From a virus, in IMG/VR virus record IMGVR_UViG_3300028557_000220, positions 1 to 21,369 of that record: a stretch of DNA of 21,369 nucleotides. One strand, 5' to 3'. Under the pieces are notes generated by a model. The model ran no database searches. It saw only the letters and a list, made by a program, of their open reading frames with translations, and was not told the origin of the DNA. The position numbers and the translations under genes are program-made. Each line of letters begins with the position of its first letter. Position 1 is the first letter of the stretch. Shown one piece after another: positions 1-7,485 of this stretch.

Positions 1-140
1 GCGGCGTGAAACCTGCCCGATGACCTGCGATGACTTGCAATGTGAAACCGGCGGCGCTACCCTAGGGGGTAGTTCAGCCGTCGTGACCCTTGGGTCCGGC
101 GGCTGTTGCCGTTCCGGGGGTCGGTGAAAGGCGTGTGCCC
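1..140. other. Non-coding left edge with short repeats and a palindrome
   Basis: No convincing gene is seen here. Visible structure: GATGACCTGC at 19-28 is followed directly by the near copy GATGACTTGC at 29-38; GTGAAACC occurs at 6-13 and again at 42-49; CTACCC (57-62) and GGGTAG (67-72) form a perfect 6-bp stem around TAGG; GACCC and GGGTC (85-96) can also pair. In many actinophages the left genome end or cos site lies just before an HNH gene and the terminase genes, so this may be close to a packaging site, but nothing in the sequence proves it. Confidence 0.35.
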
Positions 141-425
141 GTGACCGGGCGCAAAGCGCACTACGCCGGGAGCTACCAGACTCGAGCCGCGGCCGTTCGG
201 GACCGGGCCAACCGTGACCCGTTCACACGCTGTTGGCGATGCGGGCTCACGCTCTCGGAACATGAGCCACACAAGAACGGCAAGCGCCCGGTATGGACGG
301 CTGGCCACGTTCGGGATACTGACCCCGGCTCGCCGCTACTGCCCGAGGCGAGCACGTGCAACTACGTAGCCGGCGCTACCTACGGGCAACGCACACGGCG
401 ACAGGGCACTACGCGGCACTGGTGA
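141..425 (+). CDS. HNH endonuclease
   Basis: Small HNH-type nuclease of about 94 residues. Visible family features are a zinc-type CWRC pair (C31, C34), AGHV with the likely catalytic His56, and the closing STCN (C73, N74) followed by a basic tail. The wording 'WTAGHV..DPGSPLLPEASTCN' is typical of HNH proteins coded at the left end of actinophage genomes. HNH proteins in this position are known in HK97-like systems to work with the large terminase in cutting DNA at packaging sites, and the location about 140 bp before the small terminase fits that role. The GTG at 141 was chosen because GAAAGG at 126-131 lies 9 nt upstream; a GTG at 135 is in the same frame, and the frame is open further upstream from a TTG at 90. 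Confidence 0.8.
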   Translation: MTGRKAHYAGSYQTRAAAVRDRANRDPFTRCWRCGLTLSEHEPHKNGKRPVWTAGHVRDTDPGSPLLPEASTCNYVAGATYGQRTRRQGTTRHW

Positions 426-561
426 ACGGCTCAACGCTCATCGGGATATCCATATCCGCGGATTCGTTCGTTTCTTAGGAACTAGGGAACGGCTCTAGCC
501 TCTCTGCCCTGCTTTCGGTTCCCCTCCCCGGTACGACCGGGGGCTAGCTAGGCGGTCTGAC
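426..561. other. Gap before the terminase genes, with a GC hairpin
   Basis: No gene is seen in these 136 nt. CCCCGGT (526-532) and ACCGGGG (536-542) form a perfect 7-bp stem around ACG, without a following T-run. It sits about 20 nt before the GTG start of the small terminase and may be a weak terminator, a processing site or a translation-control hairpin. The stretch also holds overlapping ATATCC and CTAG-containing short palindromes. A cos or pac role is possible from the position between the HNH gene and the terminase genes but cannot be shown here. Confidence 0.35.
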
Positions 562-783
562 GTGCTCGAAGACATTAAGTCTGGCGACCATCGTAAAGCG
601 CTAACGGCGTTGCGTGACGTGCTTGCCGATCATCTTGCGATTGCCGAACCGAGCGTGTCCGCACAGATCGCGGGCCGATTGCAAGCGGTACTCAATGACC
701 TAGCCGCATTGCCGGCCGAGGCGTCAGCGCTCTCAACGGCTGACCAGTTGCGAGCCCGTCGCGACAAGCGCCGCAGCGCATGA
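562..783 (+). CDS. Terminase small subunit (putative)
   Basis: A 73-residue mostly helical protein beginning at GTG 562. It opens with LEDIKSGDHRKALTALRDVLADHL and ends in a basic tail (RARRDKRRSA). This pattern (short, helical, 'ALRDxLA...QIAGRLQAVLNDLAAL') resembles short actinophage proteins coded directly before TerL and annotated as small terminase, the subunit that recognises viral DNA and loads the motor. Its stop overlaps the large-terminase start (ATGA at 780-783), so the two are translationally coupled. No separate helix-turn-helix is obvious and the protein is shorter than classical TerS, so the call rests mainly on position and general resemblance. Confidence 0.65.
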   Translation: MLEDIKSGDHRKALTALRDVLADHLAIAEPSVSAQIAGRLQAVLNDLAALPAEASALSTADQLRARRDKRRSA

Positions 784-2231
784 GGACCGGCGCGCAGGTT
801 CCGCGCCTCTCGTTCGTTCCCGAGTACGTGAGCAACCACGCCGCTGACGACGTAATCGAAATGGCGCGCGTTGCCGGAATGCCACTTGACCCGTGGCAGG
901 AATGGGTGGCGCGCAATTCGCTAGGCGAGCTTGACGATGAACGTTGGGCGGCGTTCGAGGCTGCGCTCATCGTCCCGCGCCAGTGCGGCAAATCGGCACT
1001 GATTCAAGCGCTCATCATGGCGGCGCTCATCGTGTGGCGCGAACAGACCGTGATCTACTCGGCGCACTTGTTCGCCACGGCGCAGGAAACGTTTATGCGC
1101 TTGCGTGCGCTGTTCGAGAACAGCGAATTTGCCGACGAGGTTGCGAAGGTCTACACGGCGAACGGCAAAGAGTCCATCATCCTCAAGAACGGTTGTCGCG
1201 TAAAGTTCATGGCGCGCAGCCGTGGCGGTGGTCGCGGTTTCTCGGGTGACCGCATCATCTTTGATGAGGCTTACGACCTGTCGCCGCAGAGCATCGGCGC
1301 AATGGTGCCCACGCTCGCGGCGCGCTCGATGCGCGGCGAGAGCAATCCGCAAATTTGGTATGCGTCATCCGCGCCACACGTGGATTCCGTCGTGTTGCAC
1401 GCAATCCGCAAGCGGGCACAGACCGAGACTCCCGGCCGGCTGTTCTTTGCGGAATGGTCCGCGCCGGCCGACGTTGACCCCGACGACGTAGACGCGTGGT
1501 ACCAGGCAAACCCGGCGCTCGGGATTCGCATTGCCGAGGATTTCGTACGCGACGAACGCGCCGCGCTCATGCATTCGCCGCATGAGTTCCTACGCGAACG
1601 GCTCGGCGTGCCCGATGAACCGCCGAGCGTTGACGGGCCCGAGCCGAAACTAGACCCGGCGCTCTGGCAAGCGACCGTGACCGCGGACCGGCTTGAGCCC
1701 GAGCCGGGCGCTTGCGTGTTCGCTTTCGACATTCACCGCGATTGGTGCTCCGTCGCTATCGGCATGGGCACGCTCGGCGCGCCCTACGTTGAGATAACGG
1801 ACTACCGGACGGGCGACGGTTGGCTACCCAATCGCATCGTTGAGCTAGTGATGAAATACCGGCCCGCGGCTATCGGGCTTGACGGCGCGAGCGGCGCAGC
1901 GGTTGCCGTGCTCGGCGTCATCCGCGAACGGCTCGAAGACAACGGCCTAGACCCTGACATGGTTAGGCCGCTCACGACCACGGCCTACCGAGCTGCGTGT
2001 GGCGGTTTCGCTCGGTCGGTCGCTGACGGCTCGCTACGTCGGCCGCTGGTCAACCCTGACCAGCTCAAGCTAGCCGGGCTCAAGGCAAGTGAGCGCATCG
2101 TTGGCGACTCATGGCTATGGGATAGGCGCGCCGCAACCGTGACGCTCTCGCCGTTGATCGCGGCGACCGTGGCGCGGTCGCTACTGAGTGACAAACAGCA
2201 AGCTGAGCCCGAACCGTTCTACGTGTACTGA
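780..2231 (+). CDS. Terminase large subunit (packaging ATPase and nuclease)
   Basis: A 483-residue motor protein that pumps DNA into the prohead and cuts it. N-terminal ATPase: an adenine-binding region at DPWQEW (about 37-42), Walker A VPRQCGKS (65-72), Walker B RIIFDEAYD (158-166, with the Asp-Glu pair at 162-163) and the coupling motif ASSAP (195-199). The C-terminal RNase H-like nuclease shows Asp317 in VFAFDIH, Asp368 in IGLDGA, and a late acidic GDSW (442-445). Length is normal for the HK97-associated family. The start ATG at 780 overlaps the small-subunit stop by 4 nt. No truncation or missing key residue is seen. Confidence 0.93.
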   Translation: MRTGAQVPRLSFVPEYVSNHAADDVIEMARVAGMPLDPWQEWVARNSLGELDDERWAAFEAALIVPRQCGKSALIQALIMAALIVWREQTVIYSAHLFATAQETFMRLRALFENSEFADEVAKVYTANGKESIILKNGCRVKFMARSRGGGRGFSGDRIIFDEAYDLSPQSIGAMVPTLAARSMRGESNPQIWYASSAPHVDSVVLHAIRKRAQTETPGRLFFAEWSAPADVDPDDVDAWYQANPALGIRIAEDFVRDERAALMHSPHEFLRERLGVPDEPPSVDGPEPKLDPALWQATVTADRLEPEPGACVFAFDIHRDWCSVAIGMGTLGAPYVEITDYRTGDGWLPNRIVELVMKYRPAAIGLDGASGAAVAVLGVIRERLEDNGLDPDMVRPLTTTAYRAACGGFARSVADGSLRRPLVNPDQLKLAGLKASERIVGDSWLWDRRAATVTLSPLIAATVARSLLSDKQQAEPEPFYVY

Positions 2232-2245
2232 TTGGAGGGCCGACG

Positions 2246-2398
2246 ATGAACAACCGTGCGCGCTCTGCCATCACCACGGCGCTTGATCTTTCGGGCGCTG
2301 CGCTCATCGTGGCGGCGTTCTCGTCGGTCGCTACGGCGCTCGGCATGTTCGCCGCGGGCGTGCTTGCGCTGGTCGGCTCATGGCGGCTCACGCGGTGA
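2246..2398 (+). CDS. Small single-pass membrane protein between TerL and portal
   Basis: A 50-residue protein with a strong ribosome-binding site (GGAGGG at 2234-2239, 6 nt before the ATG). A basic N terminus (NNRARS) precedes a long hydrophobic stretch from about residue 15 to 45 (SGAALIVAAFSSVATALGMF and onward), ending in WRLTR. It can form one long or two short membrane segments. It overlaps the portal start by 19 nt in another frame. Small hydrophobic genes at this site occur in many actinophages with no proven role; possible roles are prohead anchoring at the membrane or an effect on the host membrane. The reading is supported by the ribosome-binding site, the fit in the gap and the composition. 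Confidence 0.6.
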   Translation: MNNRARSAITTALDLSGAALIVAAFSSVATALGMFAAGVLALVGSWRLTR

Positions 2399-3609
2399 GC
2401 CTGTTCTTTCGGGCCGAGCGGCGCAGTGATTCGGCCGACCTAATCGCACGCGACCCGCGCAGCCGCGGGCGCAGCACAAGCGCCGGCGTGTTCGTTGACG
2501 AGGCCGCATCGTTGCGGCATTCGGCCGTGTGGGCATCGTTGAGCGCTATTGCCGAGGCCGTGCAGCAGTTGCCGCTAGATGAGGTACGCGCCAACGCTGA
2601 CGGAACCACGGTTCGCCGGCGACCCCCGGCCGTGTTCTACCAGCCGACACCTGACCTGCCGTGGGAGACATGGATTTGGCAACAGGCGTGGGCGCTCGCT
2701 GCGTCGGGCCGTTGTTACGCGCTGGTCACGTCGGTTGACGCCGGCGGTTGGCCGCGCACGCTGGTGCCCGTGGGCTCGAGCGACGTGGTTTGGAAGATGA
2801 ACCGGCTTACCGGCGCGTGGGATATCACGGTAGGCGGCTCGGCCGAACAGCTTTGGCCGCTCGGCCGGCTCTGGCATTGCCCGTTGTACGTCACTGATTC
2901 CGCGCCGTGGGGAATGTCGCCCATTGCGCACCACGCCGAAAGCATCGGCGTCGGGCTCGCGGCGCAGCGGTTCGGCGCACAGTTCTTTGGTGATGGCGGT
3001 CACCCGACCATGACCGTGACGACCGAGCGCGACCCCGGCGACGCCGGCGCTAAGGCGCTCAAGGCAAAGATCATGGGCGTTCTTGCGGGCAACCGTGAAC
3101 CGCTCATCGTCCCGGCCGGCGTCAAGCTCGACCGCTGGCAAGTAGCGCCCGACGAATCACAGTTCCTAGACACAATGCGTTATTCCGGTGAGGACGTTGC
3201 CCGTATTCTCGGCGTCCCGCCGGGCAAGATCGGGCTAGCCGTCAGCGGGCAGAACGTCACGTACACGAACGCTGACACGGCCAATGCCGATTGGCGCGTT
3301 AGCGGGCTCTCCCGGTACATCGTCCCGCTTGAGGCGAATCTTTCGCGGCTGGTGCCCGAAGGCGCTACGCGCACGCTGCGTTTCAATTTCGACGGGTTCC
3401 TACGTTCGGACCTTGCCGCGCGTTCGGCGTTCTATAAGACCGCGGCCGACATTGGCGACGTTGCCGGAACGCCGTTGCTGACGGTTAACGAAATGCGTAA
3501 CGCCGAGGGCTTGCCGCCCATTGACGGCGGCGACACGTTCGCACGGCGCGGAATGCCGCAGCCCGTGCAATCACGCGAAAGGTCTACCGATGCCAACGTT
3601 TCTTCCTGA
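2380..3609 (+). CDS. Portal protein, HK97 type
   Basis: A 409-residue portal subunit; twelve copies form the ring at one capsid vertex through which DNA enters and leaves. Characteristic features: AVWASLSAIAEAVQQLPL (50-67), the WETWIWQQAWALAASGRCY stretch (95-113), PLIVPAGVKL near 241-250, and the family hallmark RYSGEDVARILGVPPGKIG (267-285), followed by GQNVTYTNAD (290-299). The C terminus is Pro- and Ser-rich and variable. The ATG at 2380 lies inside the end of the small membrane gene, and the 3' end overlaps the protease start by 20 nt. Length and motif order are normal for the HK97 portal family. Confidence 0.92.
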   Translation: MAAHAVSLFFRAERRSDSADLIARDPRSRGRSTSAGVFVDEAASLRHSAVWASLSAIAEAVQQLPLDEVRANADGTTVRRRPPAVFYQPTPDLPWETWIWQQAWALAASGRCYALVTSVDAGGWPRTLVPVGSSDVVWKMNRLTGAWDITVGGSAEQLWPLGRLWHCPLYVTDSAPWGMSPIAHHAESIGVGLAAQRFGAQFFGDGGHPTMTVTTERDPGDAGAKALKAKIMGVLAGNREPLIVPAGVKLDRWQVAPDESQFLDTMRYSGEDVARILGVPPGKIGLAVSGQNVTYTNADTANADWRVSGLSRYIVPLEANLSRLVPEGATRTLRFNFDGFLRSDLAARSAFYKTAADIGDVAGTPLLTVNEMRNAEGLPPIDGGDTFARRGMPQPVQSRERSTDANVSS

Positions 3610-4261
3610 CGAGGTTCGGGCCCGGCTCGGGCTTGACGATGACGGGCTTATCGCTGCGCAGATTGCCGACCGGCGCGCCCGGCTCGGCATGGTCGATACC
3701 CGAGCGCAGCGGCTTGAGGTCCGCGCCGACGATGACGGCACGCGCAGCCTGACCGGCTACGCAACGACGTGGGACACGTTCTATGACGTGGCCGGCGGCG
3801 CGCCGTATGGTTGGTCGGAAACCATCGTGCGCGGCGCAGCCACAAAGAGCCTTGCCGAACGTGACGATGTGCGATTCCTCATCAATCACGACGGCTTGCC
3901 GCAAGCTCGAGCACGTGGGCTCGCCGTTGACACGATGACCCTGACGCCCGATGAGCTTGGGCTACGTGTCGATATCCCGAGCCTTGATGAGCGCAACTCG
4001 CGCGTGGTTGAGCTACTGAGCGCCATTGACCGCGGCGACGTTGACCAAATGTCATTCGCGTTCTACGTGGTGCGCCAGGAATGGAACGCCGAATACACAG
4101 AGCGCCGCGTTCTCGAATTGCGGCTCGTTGACGTGAGCGCCGTTACCTACCCGGCCAATAGCGCCACGATCATTGCCGCTCGAGCGGCACACGTTCCGCA
4201 GGGCACGGCCCGTAGCGGTTTCCCGCTCTCGCTCGCGCTCGCGCAGGCGTCGTCTCTCTAG
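3590..4261 (+). CDS. Prohead maturation protease, HK97 (U35/S78) type
   Basis: A 223-residue serine protease that sits inside the prohead, cleaves the N-terminal delta domain of the capsid protein and then digests itself. Signatures are GYATTWDTFYD (56-66), the catalytic His100 in FLINHD, Ser155 in QMSFAF, and LVDVSAVTYPAN (179-190). The frame is open upstream inside the portal gene, but the ATG at 3590 is chosen because GAAAGG (3577-3582) lies 7 nt before it; the upstream extension would be a Cys/His/Arg-rich piece unlike the family. The gene overlaps the portal end by 20 nt. No separate scaffold gene follows, which agrees with the capsid carrying its own coiled-coil delta domain. Confidence 0.88.
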   Translation: MPTFLPDEVRARLGLDDDGLIAAQIADRRARLGMVDTRAQRLEVRADDDGTRSLTGYATTWDTFYDVAGGAPYGWSETIVRGAATKSLAERDDVRFLINHDGLPQARARGLAVDTMTLTPDELGLRVDIPSLDERNSRVVELLSAIDRGDVDQMSFAFYVVRQEWNAEYTERRVLELRLVDVSAVTYPANSATIIAARAAHVPQGTARSGFPLSLALAQASSL

Positions 4262-4421
4262 CCGTCGCTCCCGGCCGCACACGCGGCCACAACCGGCAAC
4301 ACGCCGGGCAACACGCCGCGCCACGCGCCGACCGCCCACGCGGTCACCCGTCGCGCACCTGTTGCCCACCTGAACGCCGATCCCAACAGATCACCCGTTC
4401 TCAACAGGAGTGCTACCCATC
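4262..4421. repeat. Protease-capsid gap with tandem 12-bp repeats
   Basis: A 160-nt gap without a convincing gene; an open frame through it would encode only Arg/Thr-rich low-complexity residues. GGCAACACGCCG is present twice back to back (4295-4306 and 4307-4318), followed by a degenerate third copy (4319-4330, 9 of 12 bases). A perfect 6-bp hairpin, GGCCGC-ACAC-GCGGCC, is at 4273-4288. AGGAG at 4406-4410 is the capsid ribosome-binding site. The region could be a leader that raises capsid translation or protects the mRNA end; I see no clear sigma-type promoter. Confidence 0.5.
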
Positions 4422-5804
4422 ATGGATTTTCTTACCCAGTTGCGCGCCCGGCTTGCCGAGCGCATCAATGACCGCGCGGCCGCTAAGGCTGAGCTTGACG
4501 CCGTGCTCATCGCGCCGACCAATGAGGCTCGCGACCTGAGCGACGCCGAGAGCGCCGCATTCGCTGAGGCTCGCGGCAAGGTCACCGCGGCTGATGCCGA
4601 GATTGACACGCTGACCGCTCGCGTTGCCGAGCTCGAGAAGATCGAGGCTCGCCGGCATGAGGTCGCCGCGGCTCTGCCGGCCGGCGTCAGTGCCCGCGTG
4701 GGCTCCGAGCCGCGCACGTACTCGCGTCACGCAGAGCGCATGGAGGGCCGTTCGTTCATCGCTGACGTGATTGCCCGCAAGGGCGGCGATTTCGACGCAG
4801 CGCAGCGGCTCGCCCGGCACATGCAGGAGGAGCGCGCCGAGCGTGGCGCGCTGCTCGAGGCTCGCGCCGTGGGAACCGCGGCATTCGCCGGGCTCGTGGT
4901 CCCGCAGTACCTGACCGATTTGGTTGCGCCGCTTGCCCGCGCCGGCCGTCCGCTTGCGGACATTTGCGCCATCAAGGAGCTTCCCGCTACCGGGATGGAC
5001 GTGAACATTTCGCGTATCACCACGGGCACCAGTGCAGCCGTGCAGGCCACGCAGAACAGCGCGGCCAGCGAAACCGACATGGATGACACGTTGCTCACGG
5101 TCCCGATTGTCACGATTTCGGGCCAGCAGGTGATTTCGCGCCAGGCCATCGAGCGTGGCACGGGCGTCGATACGCAGGTTGTGGGCGATCTTGTCCGCGC
5201 CTATCACACGTCGCTCGATAACCAGCTTCTCAACGGCTCGGGCGCGAGCGGTCAGCATCAGGGTTTGACCACCCTGGCCGGCGCGGTTGCCGTCACGTTC
5301 ACCAACGCAAGCCCGACCGTGGCGCTTGCGTGGCCAACCCTGTTCAACCTTGTGCAGCAGGTTCAGAGCGGCGTGTTCGCCGGCGTCACCCACTGGGTCA
5401 TGCACCCGCGGCGCTTTTGGTGGTTCGCCTCCAACGTCGGCACGAACTTTCCGTTTGTGCAGCTTGCGGGATCGGCCCCGCAGGTCGGCGGCTCGGTCAG
5501 CGGCACCCAGTACGGGCAGGGCGTCAGCGGCATTCTTGCCGGTATCCCCGTCATCGTTGACGCCAACGTGACCACCACGGCGAGCACTAACCAGGACGTG
5601 ATTTACGGCGTGACCGCGCCCGAGCTTCACCTTTGGGAGGACGCCAACGCGCCGCTCTACATCCGCGCCGACGACGGCCCGGCGCTTGCGTCGCTCGGCG
5701 TCAATGTCGTGGTCTACGGCTACTCGGCATTCACGGCCGGCCGCTACCCCGCCGCTCACGGCCGCATCAGCGGAAGCGGCTTGGCAACGCCGGCGTTCGT
5801 CTGA
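4422..5804 (+). CDS. Major capsid protein, HK97 fold
   Basis: A 460-residue capsid subunit. Residues 1 to about 85 are a charged, Ala-rich coiled coil (LRARLAERINDRAAAKAELD ... TARVAELEKIEARR), the delta domain that serves as internal scaffold and is removed by the protease. The HK97-fold part starts after ALLEARAVGTAAFAGLVVPQ (about 143-162) and includes MDVNISRITTGTSA, GSGASGQHQGL, WVMHPRRFWWF and GILAGIPVIVDANV, all typical of the family. The ATG at 4422 fits AGGAG at 4406-4410 (11 nt); a GTG at 4410 in the same frame is less likely because it overlaps that site. A 17-bp hairpin follows the stop, as often seen after highly expressed capsid genes. Confidence 0.93.
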   Translation: MDFLTQLRARLAERINDRAAAKAELDAVLIAPTNEARDLSDAESAAFAEARGKVTAADAEIDTLTARVAELEKIEARRHEVAAALPAGVSARVGSEPRTYSRHAERMEGRSFIADVIARKGGDFDAAQRLARHMQEERAERGALLEARAVGTAAFAGLVVPQYLTDLVAPLARAGRPLADICAIKELPATGMDVNISRITTGTSAAVQATQNSAASETDMDDTLLTVPIVTISGQQVISRQAIERGTGVDTQVVGDLVRAYHTSLDNQLLNGSGASGQHQGLTTLAGAVAVTFTNASPTVALAWPTLFNLVQQVQSGVFAGVTHWVMHPRRFWWFASNVGTNFPFVQLAGSAPQVGGSVSGTQYGQGVSGILAGIPVIVDANVTTTASTNQDVIYGVTAPELHLWEDANAPLYIRADDGPALASLGVNVVVYGYSAFTAGRYPAAHGRISGSGLATPAFV

Positions 5805-5824
5805 CCGAACGCGGTCAGTAGTTC

Positions 5825-5867
5825 GAGCAACGCCACCGCGGCCGGGTTCCCCGCGGTGGCGTTGCTC
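5825..5867 (+). terminator. Perfect 17-bp hairpin after the capsid gene
   Basis: GAGCAACGCCACCGCGG at 5825-5841 is exactly complementary to 5851-5867, with a 9-nt loop (5842-5850). It is followed by CCCTACCC rather than a T-run, so it is not a textbook intrinsic terminator. It may partly stop transcription after the capsid, or protect the 3' end of the capsid mRNA and so set the capsid-to-tail expression ratio. Confidence 0.65.
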
Positions 5868-5887
5868 CCCTACCCGAGAGGGCATCA

Positions 5888-6085
5888 ATGCACCCCGACC
5901 CGCACTACGTGGAAGCGCTCAAGCGCGAGCGCGCCATGCACCTTTCGGCCGGGCACGCAGACCGCGCGGCCGAGGTCGCTAGCGAGCTTGCCCGCGCCAC
6001 TGGCAAGGCAACCGAAACAACGGCGCTCGAGCCGACCGAAAACGCAACACGGCCGCGGCCGGCAAGAAAGAGAGTTCAGCCATGA
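5888..6085 (+). CDS. Small charged helical protein of the head module (unknown)
   Basis: A 65-residue protein starting at ATG 5888 behind GAGAGGG (5876-5882). It reads HPDPHYVEALKRERAMHL then AGHADRAAEVASELARATGK and a Pro/Arg/Lys-rich end. This 'P-HYVE-LK-E...A...R-EV-ELAR' helix pattern resembles short proteins coded just after the capsid in many actinophages, for which no function is established. Its stop overlaps the next start (ATGA at 6082-6085). A head-associated or assembly role is inferred from position only. Confidence 0.65.
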   Translation: MHPDPHYVEALKRERAMHLSAGHADRAAEVASELARATGKATETTALEPTENATRPRPARKRVQP

Positions 6086-7473
6086 GCGACGGCGGCGCGT
6101 GGGGTTCAGCATTGCTCGGTGGTGCAGCGGCTGAGTCCGCATCGCACGCCATCACGGTCGATTCAGTGCAGAAGAAATGGCGTGACTCGTTCACGGGCGA
6201 TCTTGGGCGCTGGGAGGTCACCAGCGCGCTTGGCTCAACGGCTGCGCTCTCGGCCGGCGTGCTCACGCTCTCGAGCGGCACCACGGCCGGCGGCTATGTC
6301 GAACTGCTCTCGCGAGAGACGTTCACGATTCCGCTCCGCGCCATGTTCGCCGTTCAGAACACGCGCAACGCGAACAACCATCACGTGATGGAAATTGTGA
6401 GCGTTGATCCGGTGAACCAGATTCCTGACGGCCGGCATTCGGTCGCCGTTGACGTGGGCGGCGCTGCGTCGGTCACGGCTACGCAGATGCTCTACTACGT
6501 GCAGAACGGCGGGCAAATCCCGCTCGCGTCGGCTGCGTCAACCATCACGACCACGGCGACGTATTCGATTCTCGAGCTCGAGCCGTTCGCGGATGAAGTG
6601 TATTTCCATTCGCGGGCGCTCGATTCCACTATGGGCCGAACGAGTAGCTACGTGCGCCAGCAGCAGATTCCCGACCCGGCCGGGCTCTACAAGGTCCGCA
6701 TCCGTAGCCAGAACCACGGCGCGTGGAAAGCGGTTACCGGCGCGATTGCGGGCACGGGCAACGCCATTCGGCTCACCATCACGGCGCACGCCTACACGGG
6801 CACCGTGTGGGTTGATTCGCTCAACGGCGTAACGAACGCCGGCGCAGAGGTCCGCGGCAACTACGCCATTTCGGTCGTTGACGCCAACACGATCGAACTG
6901 ACCGGCACCACGTTTGCCGGTACCTACGTCACGGGCTCGGGCCGGGCCGCTATGGCGCTCGCGCCGACCGCGGTAACGGCGTCATTTCAGTTTGCGAACG
7001 TGCAGGACTACGCCGAACTGACCGCAGAAATCACCGCGGGCCGCGGGCAGATCGTAGAGGGCCAGGCAATCGCCACCCGGCTGGTCGCCGGAACGGCCAT
7101 CGTTGGCGACGTTGGCGTGACCTACCGCACCACGGCTACCGGCGGCGCTACCCGTTCGCACCTAGTCGCCGCGGGCACCACTAACCCGACCGTTGTCAAG
7201 GCCGCGGCTGGCCGGCTCATCGGGTGGAACGTGGCGAACACTACGGCGACGTGGCGCTATCTCAAGCTCCACAACCAGGCGACCGCGCCGACCGCTGGCG
7301 TTGGCGTGGTGCAGACCATCGCCGTAGCTCCGAACCGCGTGAACACTCAAACGCTCGAGGCCGGCATCGGCTACGGCGCGGGCATTGCCTACACCACGGT
7401 CACGGGCTCTGCCGACGCTGACGCCACGGCCGTGACCGCGGGCGATCTTGTTATCGAACTGTTCTACGCGTAA
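6082..7473 (+). CDS. Large beta-rich virion protein, putative head fibre or decoration
   Basis: A 463-residue protein between capsid and head-tail connector. Three parts are visible. Residues about 27-215 look like a lectin/concanavalin-like sandwich (KKWRDSF, VLTLSSGTTAGGYVELLSRE, HHVMEIVSVDP). Residues about 227-290 resemble the phage 'E1-FCCH-like' repeat (ITAHAYTGTVWVDSLNGVTN, then YAISVVDANTIELTGTTFAG and TYVTGSG). Residues about 355-463 resemble a C-terminal domain common in phage appendages (VVKAAAGRLIGWNVANTTAT, RYLKLHNQATAPTAG). The composition (Ala, Thr, Gly, Val) suits an exposed structural protein. Its place in the head module rather than after the tape measure favours a capsid-bound fibre or decoration over a tail fibre; carbohydrate binding is inference. 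Confidence 0.6.
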   Translation: MSDGGAWGSALLGGAAAESASHAITVDSVQKKWRDSFTGDLGRWEVTSALGSTAALSAGVLTLSSGTTAGGYVELLSRETFTIPLRAMFAVQNTRNANNHHVMEIVSVDPVNQIPDGRHSVAVDVGGAASVTATQMLYYVQNGGQIPLASAASTITTTATYSILELEPFADEVYFHSRALDSTMGRTSSYVRQQQIPDPAGLYKVRIRSQNHGAWKAVTGAIAGTGNAIRLTITAHAYTGTVWVDSLNGVTNAGAEVRGNYAISVVDANTIELTGTTFAGTYVTGSGRAAMALAPTAVTASFQFANVQDYAELTAEITAGRGQIVEGQAIATRLVAGTAIVGDVGVTYRTTATGGATRSHLVAAGTTNPTVVKAAAGRLIGWNVANTTATWRYLKLHNQATAPTAGVGVVQTIAVAPNRVNTQTLEAGIGYGAGIAYTTVTGSADADATAVTAGDLVIELFYA

Positions 7474-7485
7474 CGAGAGGCACCA

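Noticed and set aside
2-127. Short open plus-strand frame at the left edge
   Set aside because: No ribosome-binding site or recognisable protein; the translation is Gly/Cys-rich and could be chance.
65-140. tRNA-like stretch (GGGGGTAGTTCAGC resembles a D-arm)
   Set aside because: No matching acceptor stem, no anticodon arm with a 7-nt loop and no GTTCRANYC T-loop follow in the right place.
4173-4373. Arg-rich open frame over the protease end and the following gap
   Set aside because: It overlaps the protease C terminus, has no ribosome-binding site, and its ATRRATRR repeats simply mirror the 12-bp DNA repeats.
4413-5888. Very long open frame on the minus strand opposite the capsid gene
   Set aside because: The plus strand encodes a clear capsid protein here; long antisense frames are expected in GC-rich coding DNA, and the translation is low-complexity and Arg/His-rich.
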